Assembly (NCBI GenBank): GCA_015852425.1
Contig: JAAAIG010000054.1
Location: 6,853 to 70,852, forward strand
Direction: 5' to 3'
DNA length: 64,000 nt
DNA from: Gryganskiella cystojenkinii
Taxonomy: Eukaryota > Mortierellomycota > Mortierellomycetes > Mortierellales > Mortierellaceae
Part shown: piece by piece, positions 33,875-45,536 of the stretch
Position numbering within the stretch: the stretch's first letter is position 1
How the letters are laid out: each line of letters starts with the position of its first letter
The notes under the pieces: model-generated
The model's input: only the letters and a program-made list of their open reading frames with translations
Database searches by the model: none
What the model was told of the DNA's origin: nothing
Position numbers and translations under genes: made by a program

Positions 33875-36800
33875 TGAAAGTTGGGAAATGTCAAAGGAGT
33901 TTGATGGAATAAAACGTTTGTTGAATGGGGAAAGAGACGGATTGAGAGTGAGAAAGTGGTTGTAGTGGTAGTGGTGGTGATGAGAACGAAAATGCAAAGG
34001 AGATGGAATGTAAAGGGAGAGTGAGAGAGTGAGAGAGAGAGTGAGTTGAATGCGAGTGGAGAATGAAAAAAAAGAAAAGGATGAGAGATGACAGTGAGAA
34101 AGAAAAGTGATGCAGTGAGTCAGAAGGACAGCAAAAAAAGCGTTGTTATTCTTTGGTACGTTGTGCGGGGAGGGATCAGTTGTGGCATTGTGGGTCCTCT
34201 CTTTCCTTGCTGGGAACACCTTCTTTTCCTCTCACCCTCCTTTTCTTCACTGCCTTTATCCCCGTTGAATCGTGTCCCCTTCTTCTCTCACGTTTCCTTC
34301 TCTCCATGCCCTCCGTTTCCCTTTTTTTTTCAAAAAGAATGGCCTCCTTGGAGTAACCGACTCTTTCTTTTCAAAAAAAAAACTTCTTGGAAATGAGACG
34401 TTGCGCGTGGAACGCAAAGGGCGAAGGATGGGGAGGCGGAGAGAAAGGGCGCCCCGGAGAGAAAGGGGGTTGCGGGCTGGCTTCCTGCCTGTACGTCGAC
34501 TCTGCGGTGTCTGTGCGACAACAACAGCCACGATGACACAGGAAATCTCACTTTTTTCTCGTTCAGAAGAGCTCTCAAACTCTTATTTTCCGCATCTTTC
34601 TCTTTTTGACCGAGATTCAAAAAGAACGAAACAAGTCTCAATTTCGATTTTGAGTGTATGTTTGAGATTTACCATTTCGAAAGTATTGGCTCGGACTGAG
34701 AGTGTTGAGAAAGCCGGGTCCCAGGGCAAGTTGTTGCTGCCACAGGGTGTCGGCGCGGGTCATGATCGATAGTGTCGGCGAGATAGAAAAAATCGAAGTT
34801 CCTTGATGGGACAAGTTGCAAGAAAGAGAGATGAGGATGTGACTGTGGGAAGAAAAGAAGAGTTGAAGGGACAATGGAGCAGGAAAAAAAAAATGGTGGC
34901 AATAACAAAGAGATACAAAACGACGAAACCCCGAGTCGAACAGATGAGAGAAGAGAGAAGAGAACCAGAAGGGGAGAACAAACGGGAAAGGGCAAAGATG
35001 CAAAGTTGTTGTAGGGAAGAAAGAAAAGAGGACAAAGTAAATTGGGCGTGAGGAGCGAAAACAAAGTAAGCGAGAGGTTACACAGCATGGATATGGCGGG
35101 ACAAATGTGGAGGAGCACGCACCAAAATAAATCAACAACATCAAACAAACTCCCATGTTTTTTTTGGTCTTTGAACCATCAACTTGCGTCAATTTGTGTG
35201 CCTGTACGTTTTTTTTTTTCTTTTTCAATTGAATGTACCGGCACCGGTGCAATCAGACTGGGAGATCATCACGTTTGTCCTTGTCCTTATTCGTCCTCGA
35301 ATTAAAGGCGGTACCCGGTCCAGGCTAGGAAAGCATAAGTGGAAGGGGAACCAGCCCAGCCCAGCCTCGACCAGTCCAGTCAAGTCGAGTCCTGTGTGAC
35401 CTCTTTTTTTATGTCAATTCAATCAGTCCAATTGAAATACGAAGAACAATTCACGCTAAACGTACACTAATTGCAAATTTGTTCCCATTTTCATTGACAC
35501 AATGACGCATTTGTGCTCCCTTTAGCTTGGTTCTTTTGGGGGAGAAAAGAGAGAAAGGATAAGGAGAAGGCGAAAGGATTGTCTCCTTTTTTTATCCGAT
35601 TGAAACCGTCTTTTGTTTGACGAAAACGAGAAACGAAAAAAAAAAAAGCTTCCTCGTTCATTCATTCCTTCATTCATTTCAACAACATCCCATTCGAAAC
35701 TGGTTCGTGTCTTGCAGAGGATATGCTAACTGTGTGTTTGCATCGGGGAAAGCAAAAAAACTAGCACAGAAACAGAAAACAAACGTTGATGTCAATAGAC
35801 TTTGATCAGAAATTGAAAATGAAATGAAATCTGACGAGGTCAGGGGGCAAAAAAGAAAGAAACGAGAAGAGCCTGTTTGTCACTGGTCAAGCAAGAATGA
35901 AGTGGCTCTTTTTGAGGACCTTTCTCTTCTTTTTAACCCGATCAAAACGTTCTGGACATGATATGGCAGGGGCATCAAAAGTGTATCAATTTTCGGTACC
36001 AAAAATATCTCCCTGCCTTTAGAGAATGAGATTTGATACGAAAAGAAACCGACCACCAAACGAAGAAAGCTCCGCCTTGGGCAGACAGAAAAAGAATAAA
36101 CGAACGAAGTGCGCCACCAAAATGGAAATATGTGCCCCTTGCTTAAATAATGACCTTGGGGTCACTCATTCATTCATTGGTCCAATGGTGCACAGCCAAT
36201 GCTGTCATTATTCGTGCCCCAATGTCAAGTTTGGGATCCCTTTTTACAAGCTTACAAGCTGATCAATCGTCACTCTCATTCCCCCGATTGGTTGTCTGCC
36301 TGCTCTCGACTCTCATTCCCACTCCGCAAACAGCACTCTTATTCTTTTCCATATCGACCTTTGCGCTCTCGTGTTTTCTTTTTCTTTTTTTTTTTTTTGT
36401 CCATTCTTTTCTTCCTTTTTTTCTTCGCCTTTTCCCCTCATCCTCCTTCATCTTTAAACCCCTTTCTCTCCATCCTCGTTTCCTTCACTCTGCTTCCTCC
36501 ATCTCCCCTTCTCACGCACTCCGCTCCTTCCGTTTCTCCATCCTTCGAATCAACTCTGCAGTGTGATTACCACGCGCCTCACTTTTTTTCGTCAGTTATC
36601 TCGAACCACATTATACCCTCCACCCTTGTCGACTCCCCTACACATAACCAATCCCCACTCCACTCCAATTCGCCTTTTTTTCCCTTTGATTGCCGCGCTT
36701 CAATCAATACTCTGAACTCTTCTTCTCCCTTTGCTTGCAAACACAAACAACGCAGCCTCGACCCATAACTAGCAATCTCTCTCTCTCTGAGCCCGACTGG

Positions 36801-37067
36801 CCTTGGCGTCTTATCGGTCTTCTTTCTCTCTTTTTTTTTGTATTTGCACCCACCCAACCCACCCCACACCGTACACACCTTTTTTTGTTGTTCCTGTTCA
36901 GAGACACATAACTACAATCGGTAACCTTCGACACATAATCCCTCGGGAAGCAACACTCCCCCTCCCCACGGAACCAGAGAACCAGGAAAGAAACAACTGC
37001 ATAATACCCCTTCATCAAATACCATACCCACCTACTCATCATACCCACCCACATACCCCACATAAAA
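33875..37067. other. Large divergent intergenic region (sestrin / Rab)
   Basis: About 3.2 kb between divergent genes. It has strong purine/pyrimidine strand asymmetry: TC-rich on the plus strand near 36380-36540 and 36780-36840, and AG-rich near 34020-34080. Repeated TTCATTCATTC words occur near 35657 and 36163. These look like long 5' leaders and promoters. No gene or RNA is supported. Confidence 0.45.
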
Positions 37068-38991
<1,924 letters not shown>

Positions 38992-39961
38992 TGTTAAAAA
39001 ATCGATCTTCCTTCTTCCCTCGAAGAATAAAAAAAATTGCATTTTCTCTTGTAAAAAAATAATTCGCCTGCCTCTCTTTTGCTCTCTTGCACCTTTTGTA
39101 TGGAGGTGAGCGTCGGACAAAAGGAGAAAGAAAAGGGATGCCTGCCGTCATCCCTCGCCTCTCTGGATCTGTTGTTGACATCTCCATTGTTGAGACTACA
39201 GGAACACAAACGCCATCCCTTGTGCCATCCAAAAAAAATCAAATAAAAATCGCTTTTAGCTCTGTTCGTGACCTCGATGGAGTTTTTCTCCGCAAAATCT
39301 CCACACCTGAACGTTGAACGTCATTTTTTTCAGATGCATGTCCTAAACCATTGGCTGTGCCGAGGGAAAGAAAGGAAAACAGAGGAATGTCTGTCTATTA
39401 CTGAGTATTGAACACTTGGGACCTTTTTTGTTCTCTTTCAAGGTGAAAAAGTCAACTTGCATAAAACCAGAAAACACCACATACACACACTCTCACAGAA
39501 TGAACAACTCGTAAAATCGCACATGCTCTGCTTGGGCTTTTTTTTTTTTTTTTTCTGGGAGCTGGAGAATGTCATTTTCTCGTTTATGCTTTTTTTTATT
39601 TTTGAGGAAATCTGGGCTTATGGCAGCCAGCTCAATCAAAAACAGCCCCATCTGCGCGGACCTTTGCCACAGCGGTTTCGGGTCCATCTGCAATACCTTT
39701 TTACGCTTCAGCCACAGCCGGATAAGAATAAGCACCAAACAAAAGTTGATCGAGAACATCAAAGGAAAAAAAAAGTGAAAGTCGTTCAAGCAAAATATTT
39801 TTTATGAGATTGTTTTTTGCAACTACGCACTGAAAAGTGAGCGGAAAGATATGGGGAAAAGAATAATGAAGAAAGGAAGAGCTGTTCGTTTTTTTTCTTT
39901 GTTTGAACCGGGAACGAACGGTTGCGGTGTTGATAGTTCAGGGTTAAGGGAACTTTTGTTT
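38992..39961. other. Convergent 3' region between Rab and calmodulin genes
   Basis: About 1 kb holding the 3' UTRs of both genes. AATAAA-like words occur near 39026. Long T runs are present near 39540. No coding frame is supported. Confidence 0.45.
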
Positions 39962-41254
39962 TTACTTGCTCATCATCATACGGACGAATTCCTATTAGCA
40001 CCAATAAAACAAGAAAAAGAGTCAATAACCGAGACGACACGAGGCTCCTGAGAAAGCAAGATCATCTCTTGAACAAAAACCACCTCCTCCTCCACGTTTC
40101 TATGCATATGCAAATTGTCCCACATGGTCCAGATAATGTGCCAGGACAACGTACCTCGTAGTTGATTTGACCATCACTGTAGAAAGGCAGTAAGAAGATG
40201 TAGAAGAGGAGAGAGATGGAAAGGAGACGAGTAGAGGTTTGGAAGAGAAAAGAACAAAATAAAAAAAAAGACACGAGTTAGTTTCATAGCTACAAGTACG
40301 AGAAAAAAGAAAGCCCACGACATCCAATACAATGGCTCTCTCGTCCTCCCTCTGTTAGGGAGACCCATAGAAGAGAAAAGAACCGCGCGGAGAAAAAAAA
40401 ATTGGCAAAGTAAAAAAAGGAAACAACACAACGACAAAAAAAAAACAACACGTACCCATCAACATCAGCCTCGTGAATCATCTCGTCGACCTCTGTGTCG
40501 GTCAAACGCTCACCCAAGTTGGTGAGGACGTGACGGAGCTCGGCAGCAGAGATGAAGCCGTTACCGTCCTTGTCAAAGACCTTGAAAGCCTCCTTGATCT
40601 CCTCCTCAGAGTCGGTGTCGAGCATCTTGCGGGCCATCATTGTCAAAAACTCGGGAAAGTCAATTGTGCCGTTTCCATCCGCATCGACCTCGTTGACCAT
40701 ATCCTGAAGGTCGGCCTCGGTGGGGTTCTGGCCCAAGGAGCGCATGACAGTGCCGAGCTCCCGGGTGGTGATGGTGCCATCGCCATCCTTATCGAACAGG
40801 GAGAAGGCCTCTGTATAACGACGACAACGATGGTTTTATCGTTTGGGGTTTGGAGTTTGGAGTTTGGGACATGGAGAGAACCAGGTGACCAGGGACGAAG
40901 GGGCACACAGCAGCAGCGGGCAAGAGACAAAGAAGAAACAGAATGAAAAATAAAATAGCGAAAAGCCAGGTTGTCATGGCCGAAAGAGACGGCAACGATT
41001 GAGACCAACGAGTTTTGCGCAATGAAGAGAAAAGGGAAGGAGGGATGGGAAGAAGACGATGGGTTAGTTCCTGGCAAAAAGCAGATAGAAAACCTGCATT
41101 GAAAGAGAGCCTGGGCAGGGCAACAACATCCGCCATCATTTTAAGCGAATGACGCGCGTGGGTTTTCTGCAGTCGAGGGTGAGAATGAAGAAAGAAGGAC
41201 GTGGTCTTTACCCTTGAATTCAGCGAGCTGGGTCTCGGTCAATTGATCAGCCAT
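39962..41254 (-). CDS. CMD1: Calmodulin
   Basis: Four exons, complement(39962..39991, 40155..40176, 40456..40810, 41212..41254), give exactly 149 codons, the usual calmodulin length with Met. It begins [20 protein letters not shown]. All four EF-hand loops are intact: [36 protein letters not shown] and DVDGDGQINYEE, each with the acidic residue at position 12. The protein binds four calcium ions and activates calcineurin, CaM kinases and myosins. Exon 3 is only 22 nt and exon 4 only 30 nt including the stop (EFVRMMMSK); both have GT and AG borders and are needed to complete the fourth EF hand. The large intron in the N-terminal part is about 400 bp. Confidence 0.96.
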
Positions 41255-41546
41255 TGTTATATAAAATAAGTGTGTGGAGTGTGGGATGTGGTGAAGAAAG
41301 AAAGAAAGAAAGAAAAAGAAGGCTGATGAAAAGAAAAAAGAGATGATCCCATGAGGACCCCCCTTCTCCCCCTTTGACTCTTTTTTTTGGAGCTCATAAG
41401 GCCAGTGCTTGCCTTCTCAACGTGATACAGCCTTGACGCAGCACATGCGATGAATGCATTTCGGTGATTCACCAGGTCACGTGCTGGTTCCTTGGCTTTG
41501 CTGGATTCAAAGATGAACGTAATAGGTCGTCGATACAGAGAAAAAA
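41255..41546. promoter_or_regulatory. Calmodulin upstream region
   Basis: Sequence between the calmodulin start and tRNA-Gly. It carries a (GAAA)n-like run near 41296-41320 and a (TGTGG)-type stretch next to the start codon. It is presumed to contain the promoter; no specific factor site is assigned. Confidence 0.3.
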
Positions 41547-41617
41547 GAAAGTGTAGTATATGGGTATCATTCCGGCCTTCCAAGCCTGAGAACCGGGTTC
41601 GAGTCCCGGCACTTTCA
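41547..41617 (+). tRNA. tRNA-Gly (UCC), slightly divergent
   Basis: A 71-nt cloverleaf: acceptor GAAAGTG pairs with CACTTTC, the anticodon loop CTTCCAA gives UCC, and the T arm is CCGGGTTCGAGTCCCGG. The anticodon stem CCGGC/GCCTG has one C-T mismatch, and the D stem is weaker than in yeast tRNA-Gly(UCC). A T-run terminator follows nearby. It could be functional or mildly decayed. Confidence 0.8.
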
Positions 41618-41761
41618 TATCTTTTTGGATTTTGTTCATGCTTGTATTTTTTTGGCCACCTGGTACCTGGCTGTTATTACTGTCAACGGCATCGCCGATA
41701 TCATGGCTGACCGGACGAGCAAGCAGGATCGCTGGAAAAAACAAATGGCTGGGCCTGGAAG

Positions 41762-42420
41762 TTGTCTGAAGAAAAAAGAAAAGTCTCAGAAGCACGGATC
41801 AAGGAGTGGGAAGCCAAGAGAAAAGGATGCGGAGAACTGCGAAAACTATTTGGCTCTGCGAAGCCACGGCCATTCGAAGGGATCGACCTGGAAGCGGTCT
41901 CGAACTTCTTGCGGGAATTCGGGACGAGGTTAGGACCACCACCCCGAAGTCGAGATAGTCGGCGAGGAGGAAGTCACAGATGACAGCAACAGGACAGCAA
42001 AGAGGAGTCAAGCCATGAGAGGTCAAATCGTGCAGGGTCAGGGTCCTCAAACGAGACAAGTCAAGCAAGGCACTATTATGATGCCGATGGGGAAATCGAG
42101 GTAGAGTCGAGCCAGTCAAGCTCAAGTCAAGAAGTAGAAAGCGAAGAGGAGTCAAGTCTTTCGATTTTTATTTTTATTTTTTTTTATTAGCGCTTTGTCT
42201 GCCACCAAAAGGAGTCAAGTCTTTCGAGTCCTGGTCCAGAAGAGGAGAGCGAGGCGGTGTTAATCCTTTCAAGTCCAATTCAGGAAAATGAAAGTGAGGT
42301 GGAGTCAAGCTATTCAAGCCAAATCAAGACCACGACCAATAACAAGACCAGGAGTGCGAAGTCGAATCAGCAAATGACGGTACGGCCCCAGGAGTGTCAC
42401 AGCGCTGGTTAGCAGGTCGA
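41762..42420 (+). pseudogene. Decayed Ser/Glu-rich coding fragment (unknown)
   Basis: A frame from 41762 (MSEEKRKVSEARIKEWEAKR) includes GIDLEAVSNFLREFGTRLG and stops at 41981. The sequence resumes in frame as Ser/Glu-rich text (ADGEIEVESSQSSSSQEVES), is interrupted by a small insertion at 42165-42210, and then continues as SSPGPEEESEAVLILSSP. I recognise no family. It looks like one broken gene or exon. Confidence 0.35.
42147..42227 (-). mobile_element. Short A-tailed insertion flanked by 18-bp target-site duplication
   Basis: The 18-bp word AGGAGTCAAGTCTTTCGA occurs at 42147-42164 and again at 42210-42227. Between them lie about 45 bp which, read on the minus strand, start TGGTGGCAGACAAAGCGC and end in an A-rich tail. 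A short body, A-rich 3' end and direct repeats of this length are the marks of a 5'-truncated LINE-mediated retroposition. The source element is not recognised. Confidence 0.55.
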
Positions 42421-43373
42421 TTTTTTTATCATGGACTGGCACCGTACAACTTATGGGACAAGATCAATAGCTTACACTGAATAAGCAAGGCATCGTGGAC
42501 GGTCGACCGGTTCATAACGAGTATCGAGGAGTACGGAATAGCAAGCATCTGGAACGCGCGTCGATCAAAGACTGTGGAACGAGGAAAGGCTATTGGGATC
42601 ACCTCCGTGAGCGAATGTGCTGGGATTGGGAGCCCTGATGCCCGTAAAAAAACCCCGTATTGAGGAGCTGACGCAGCAGTGATGATTACAACAGCCTATA
42701 CCAGAAACGGTCACGGGCATCAGTTGTTACAGAGGCGATAAAGACTTTCAACTTGTAGCGTTCCCGACAGGTGGTCAGAGTCGAGACAAACTTACTGAGT
42801 AACCCAAAAAAATTAAAGCCTACTTACTTGCCTGCTGAATAAGTTTTTTTTTGGCCAGTGGCGGCTTACTCGTAATATGACAGCCACAGTTGTTTTGGTG
42901 GCGCTTTTGTGGTAGGTTTCGCTCCTAAGTTCTGGACATCTGGTCCTGGTTTGCTAACTTGTTTTCAGACTTTTGTGTAGAGTAGGCGACAGACACCGCA
43001 TATCTCTTGCTCGAGTAAGTTCAAGTATGAGAAACAGGGAAAAAGTAAGCAGGCCTCCGGAACCCCGCCTGCTTACTCAAAAAAATTCAAAGTAAGTTCA
43101 ATTTTCAAGTAACTGAGGGAGGTTGTCGGGGGGCTACGAAAGTTTCAAGCTCACGGACGAACAAGTACTCAAAGCATACCAACCAGCGCAGTCAGGTAAT
43201 ACACTAATACTCAAGAGTTTTTTTTTTTAATGACAGAGAGACTATTGAAAGATGGTGGTAGAGTACGATTCTATAAAAAGTAAGCGAAACCACATGTAGC
43301 CTGAGGGCACAGTGCCAGCATGACGAAGCAAGGAAGTAAAAAGAGAGGCCTTGTAATACGATTCTAAGAGAAA
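42421..43373. other. Gene-poor spacer
   Basis: No supported gene. Words such as CTTACTT/AAGTAAG and TACTCAAAAAAATT recur between 42790 and 43110 and may be decayed repeat sequence. Confidence 0.3.
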
Positions 43374-43480
43374 AAAAGTGTTTGTACTCGGACTTGAACC
43401 GAGGACCGTCTGTGTGTTAGACAGACGTGATAACCAACTACACCATACAAACTTAAGAGGAGATAACAACCAAATTTCTA
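43374..43480 (-). repeat. Left arm of a perfect 107-bp inverted repeat
   Basis: This segment is the exact reverse complement of 43555-43661. It carries one tRNA-Val plus 28 bp of 5' flank and 5 bp of 3' flank. A 74-bp spacer (43481-43554) separates the arms. Confidence 0.95.
43379..43452 (-). tRNA. tRNA-Val (AAC), inverted copy 1
   Basis: A 74-nt cloverleaf: acceptor GTTTGTA pairs with TACAAAC, D arm TGGTGTAGTTGGTTATCAC, anticodon loop CTAACAC (AAC at 34-36, read as IAC), and T arm CTCGGTTCAAGTCCGAG. It is identical to the copy at 43583. A T run follows the 3' end, as needed for RNA polymerase III termination. Confidence 0.95.
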
Positions 43481-43554
43481 AGTCCGTCTGGATTACACAA
43501 TTTAGAAGTTGCATCACGTGATCGATATGGCTTAGTTGAGCTTCAGGAATGTTC

Positions 43555-43661
43555 TAGAAATTTGGTTGTTATCTCCTCTTAAGTTTGTATGGTGTAGTTG
43601 GTTATCACGTCTGTCTAACACACAGACGGTCCTCGGTTCAAGTCCGAGTACAAACACTTTT
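43555..43661 (+). repeat. Right arm of the 107-bp inverted repeat
   Basis: Exact reverse complement of 43374-43480. Outside the arms the sequences diverge at once, so the duplication endpoints are sharp. Confidence 0.95.
43583..43656 (+). tRNA. tRNA-Val (AAC), inverted copy 2
   Basis: Identical in all 74 positions to the minus-strand copy at 43379-43452, including the shared 28-bp 5' flank. A TTTT tract follows the gene. The two genes diverge from a 74-bp centre. Confidence 0.95.
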
Positions 43662-43859
43662 GTTTTATTACACCAGTTTTTTTTTGCTCCTCGTCTCTTC
43701 TAGACACATCGTGAGTCGTGACATCGAGTGTGAGTACGAACAGAACGGCAACATAAGCGGGGCTATAGTTTTTTTGGAAAATGTCTGTGGGGCGACGTGG
43801 GCAAGAGAAAATAACAAATGCTTTTTTTTTATTATTATCGAGTTTTCAAAACGGACACC

Positions 43860-44775
43860 TTATTCTATCTTTTCGGGTAGGTATTTGTATGGGTTCATAA
43901 TACCGTTGGGGTCAATCATATCCTTGAATCGCTTCATGAGCTTGATCATAGGTCCGGATTTAGAGTAGTGCAGGTGCTCGTTCTTGGAGATGCCCAGCCC
44001 ATGCTCCGCCGAAATTGAGCCTCTATGACTGGCTATTAGGCGCATTATATCGTTAGTGGCCACTCGTGTCTTTCTTCTACTTTTTACTGAATCAAATCTT
44101 CATTTTCTTCCTACCAGTCCACTCGAATACATAGGGTTCGATCAACGCGGTTGTTTCTTTGGAGTAATCCCTGGCTGCCACATTCAAATGCAGGTTTCCT
44201 AGCGCAGAGTCGAAAATAAGAAGGTAAGTTTTCCGTCGATTTTTTGGACGTTGGGTTAGTCAACGTCGACCAACAGGTTCAAGGCTTACCATCGCCAACG
44301 TGTCCGTATCCAATCACAGACGTAAACGGCTTGCCCTCTCCATAAGCATCCAACGATTCCAATCGTGTCCTCATATCCTCAACCGCCTGGTACAGCACTG
44401 GGACTGGCATCGAGATATCATACTTGAAGATAGCCCCTGCCTTCGAACATGCCTCGGGGATTCCTTCCCGAATTGCCCACAGGTTGAGAATCTGAGTCGT
44501 ATCCTGAGCGACAACACCGTCCTCGACCACTCCATCTGTCAGCAGATTCTCCAAATATGCACCCAACTTTTCATCGTCGTGATCCTTGTTGCTGCCACTG
44601 GTTTCGATCAAAACGTAAAACGGGTGCGCAGATTGCAGAGGATCATTGGCACCGACAGTGAGATGTTGTTTGACCAGCCCGATCGCAGCTTGATCCCAAA
44701 ACTCGAATGCGGTTGCTAGGGCTGTCAACTTAGAGGGAATGTCCTCCATAGGACATATGTAAGCGGCATTGTTTG
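43860..44775 (-). pseudogene. D-2-hydroxyglutarate/D-lactate dehydrogenase, C-terminal half (split gene)
   Basis: Exons 43860..44032, 44115..44198 and 44290..about 44775 are joined by in-phase GT-AG introns. They encode the FAD-oxidase C domain: FEFWDQAAIGLVKQHL, FYVLIETSGSNKDHD, VEDGVVAQDTTQ, LWAIREGIPEA, KYDISMPVP, the metal-binding GYGHVGDGNLH and ISAEHGLG motifs, and the end MNPYKYLPEKIE. The family oxidises D-2-hydroxyglutarate or D-lactate in mitochondria. Upstream of about 44775 the sequence stops resembling the family, and the FAD-binding (PP-loop) domain is absent. The N-terminal exons lie on the same strand at 51602-52272. Splice sites here are intact, so the break looks recent. Confidence 0.85.
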
Positions 44776-45536
44776 CTTTTCGACTTCCTGTGGGACCACA
44801 AGAACACTCAAGTTTAAGCACCAGGTCAGGTTCGGCTCTTAGGAATGATACCCAGAGTCTAACAAAGGCGCAGGGCAGTGAGCTGTTTCTGCCTACGACC
44901 TCGAGACCAGTCACAAAAATGTCCGACTTTCGACACGTTGTTCCGCGACAAAGTCAATAGGGTGCCAAATCTCATGGTGGGTGTCCTTGAAGTAATCATC
45001 GATATCAGAACGTGGGTGTCGAAGCTGCTGCTGAAGGTTAGTTCGTCCGGCTATGACGTAACTGAGGCGTAATCAGTGAATCTCCAATTAGGTGTTAATT
45101 CAATGAAATCTTCCTGTCAAAAGACTGGCCCACCTCGAACTGGGAAAAGGATGCAAAGCAAAAGGATGTCCCACCGGCCACCAAACAAGATGCCCTCATG
45201 GGTACTCTAAAATCTGTATCATTTCTGACTCCATAACATGCTATCTTCTCGTGGTTCCACTCCGTTGGCCTTCAGTACACAAGAATCTCGCCTCTCGATA
45301 AATGTCTGACGACCCTGAGTTCGGATCGCTTTTTGTTTATTCTCTCGCATTGAATTTAGGGGAGACAATGTGCACTACAGTAGCTAGCGAAAGACCGAAG
45401 TGGAATTCTTCTGAGAAAAGGAGCAAAGAAGTAGCTGGCGAAAAAAACGAGAAAAAGGAAAACAGAAGACGAAAGAACTTGAGGCTTTAAACGACCAAGC
45501 GCCAGGAGCAAGCATGGGACCGTAAAGTTGTTCAGT
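44776..45536. other. Left junction segment of the accessory island
   Basis: On the minus strand a frame from about 44914 to 44776 reads TGLEVVGRNSSLPCAFVRLW and continues into the dehydrogenase half, but has no family resemblance. Further out, in another frame, is RSDIDDYFKDTHHEIWHPID. A plus-strand 62-residue frame at 45302-45490 is Lys/Glu-rich. None is recognised. Confidence 0.35.

Noticed and set aside
40062..40140. Terminal calmodulin exon directly after 40155 (frame with FVQEMILLS)
   Set aside because: No acceptor gives the conserved EFVxMM ending there; the exon at 39962-39991 encodes EFVRMMMSK exactly.
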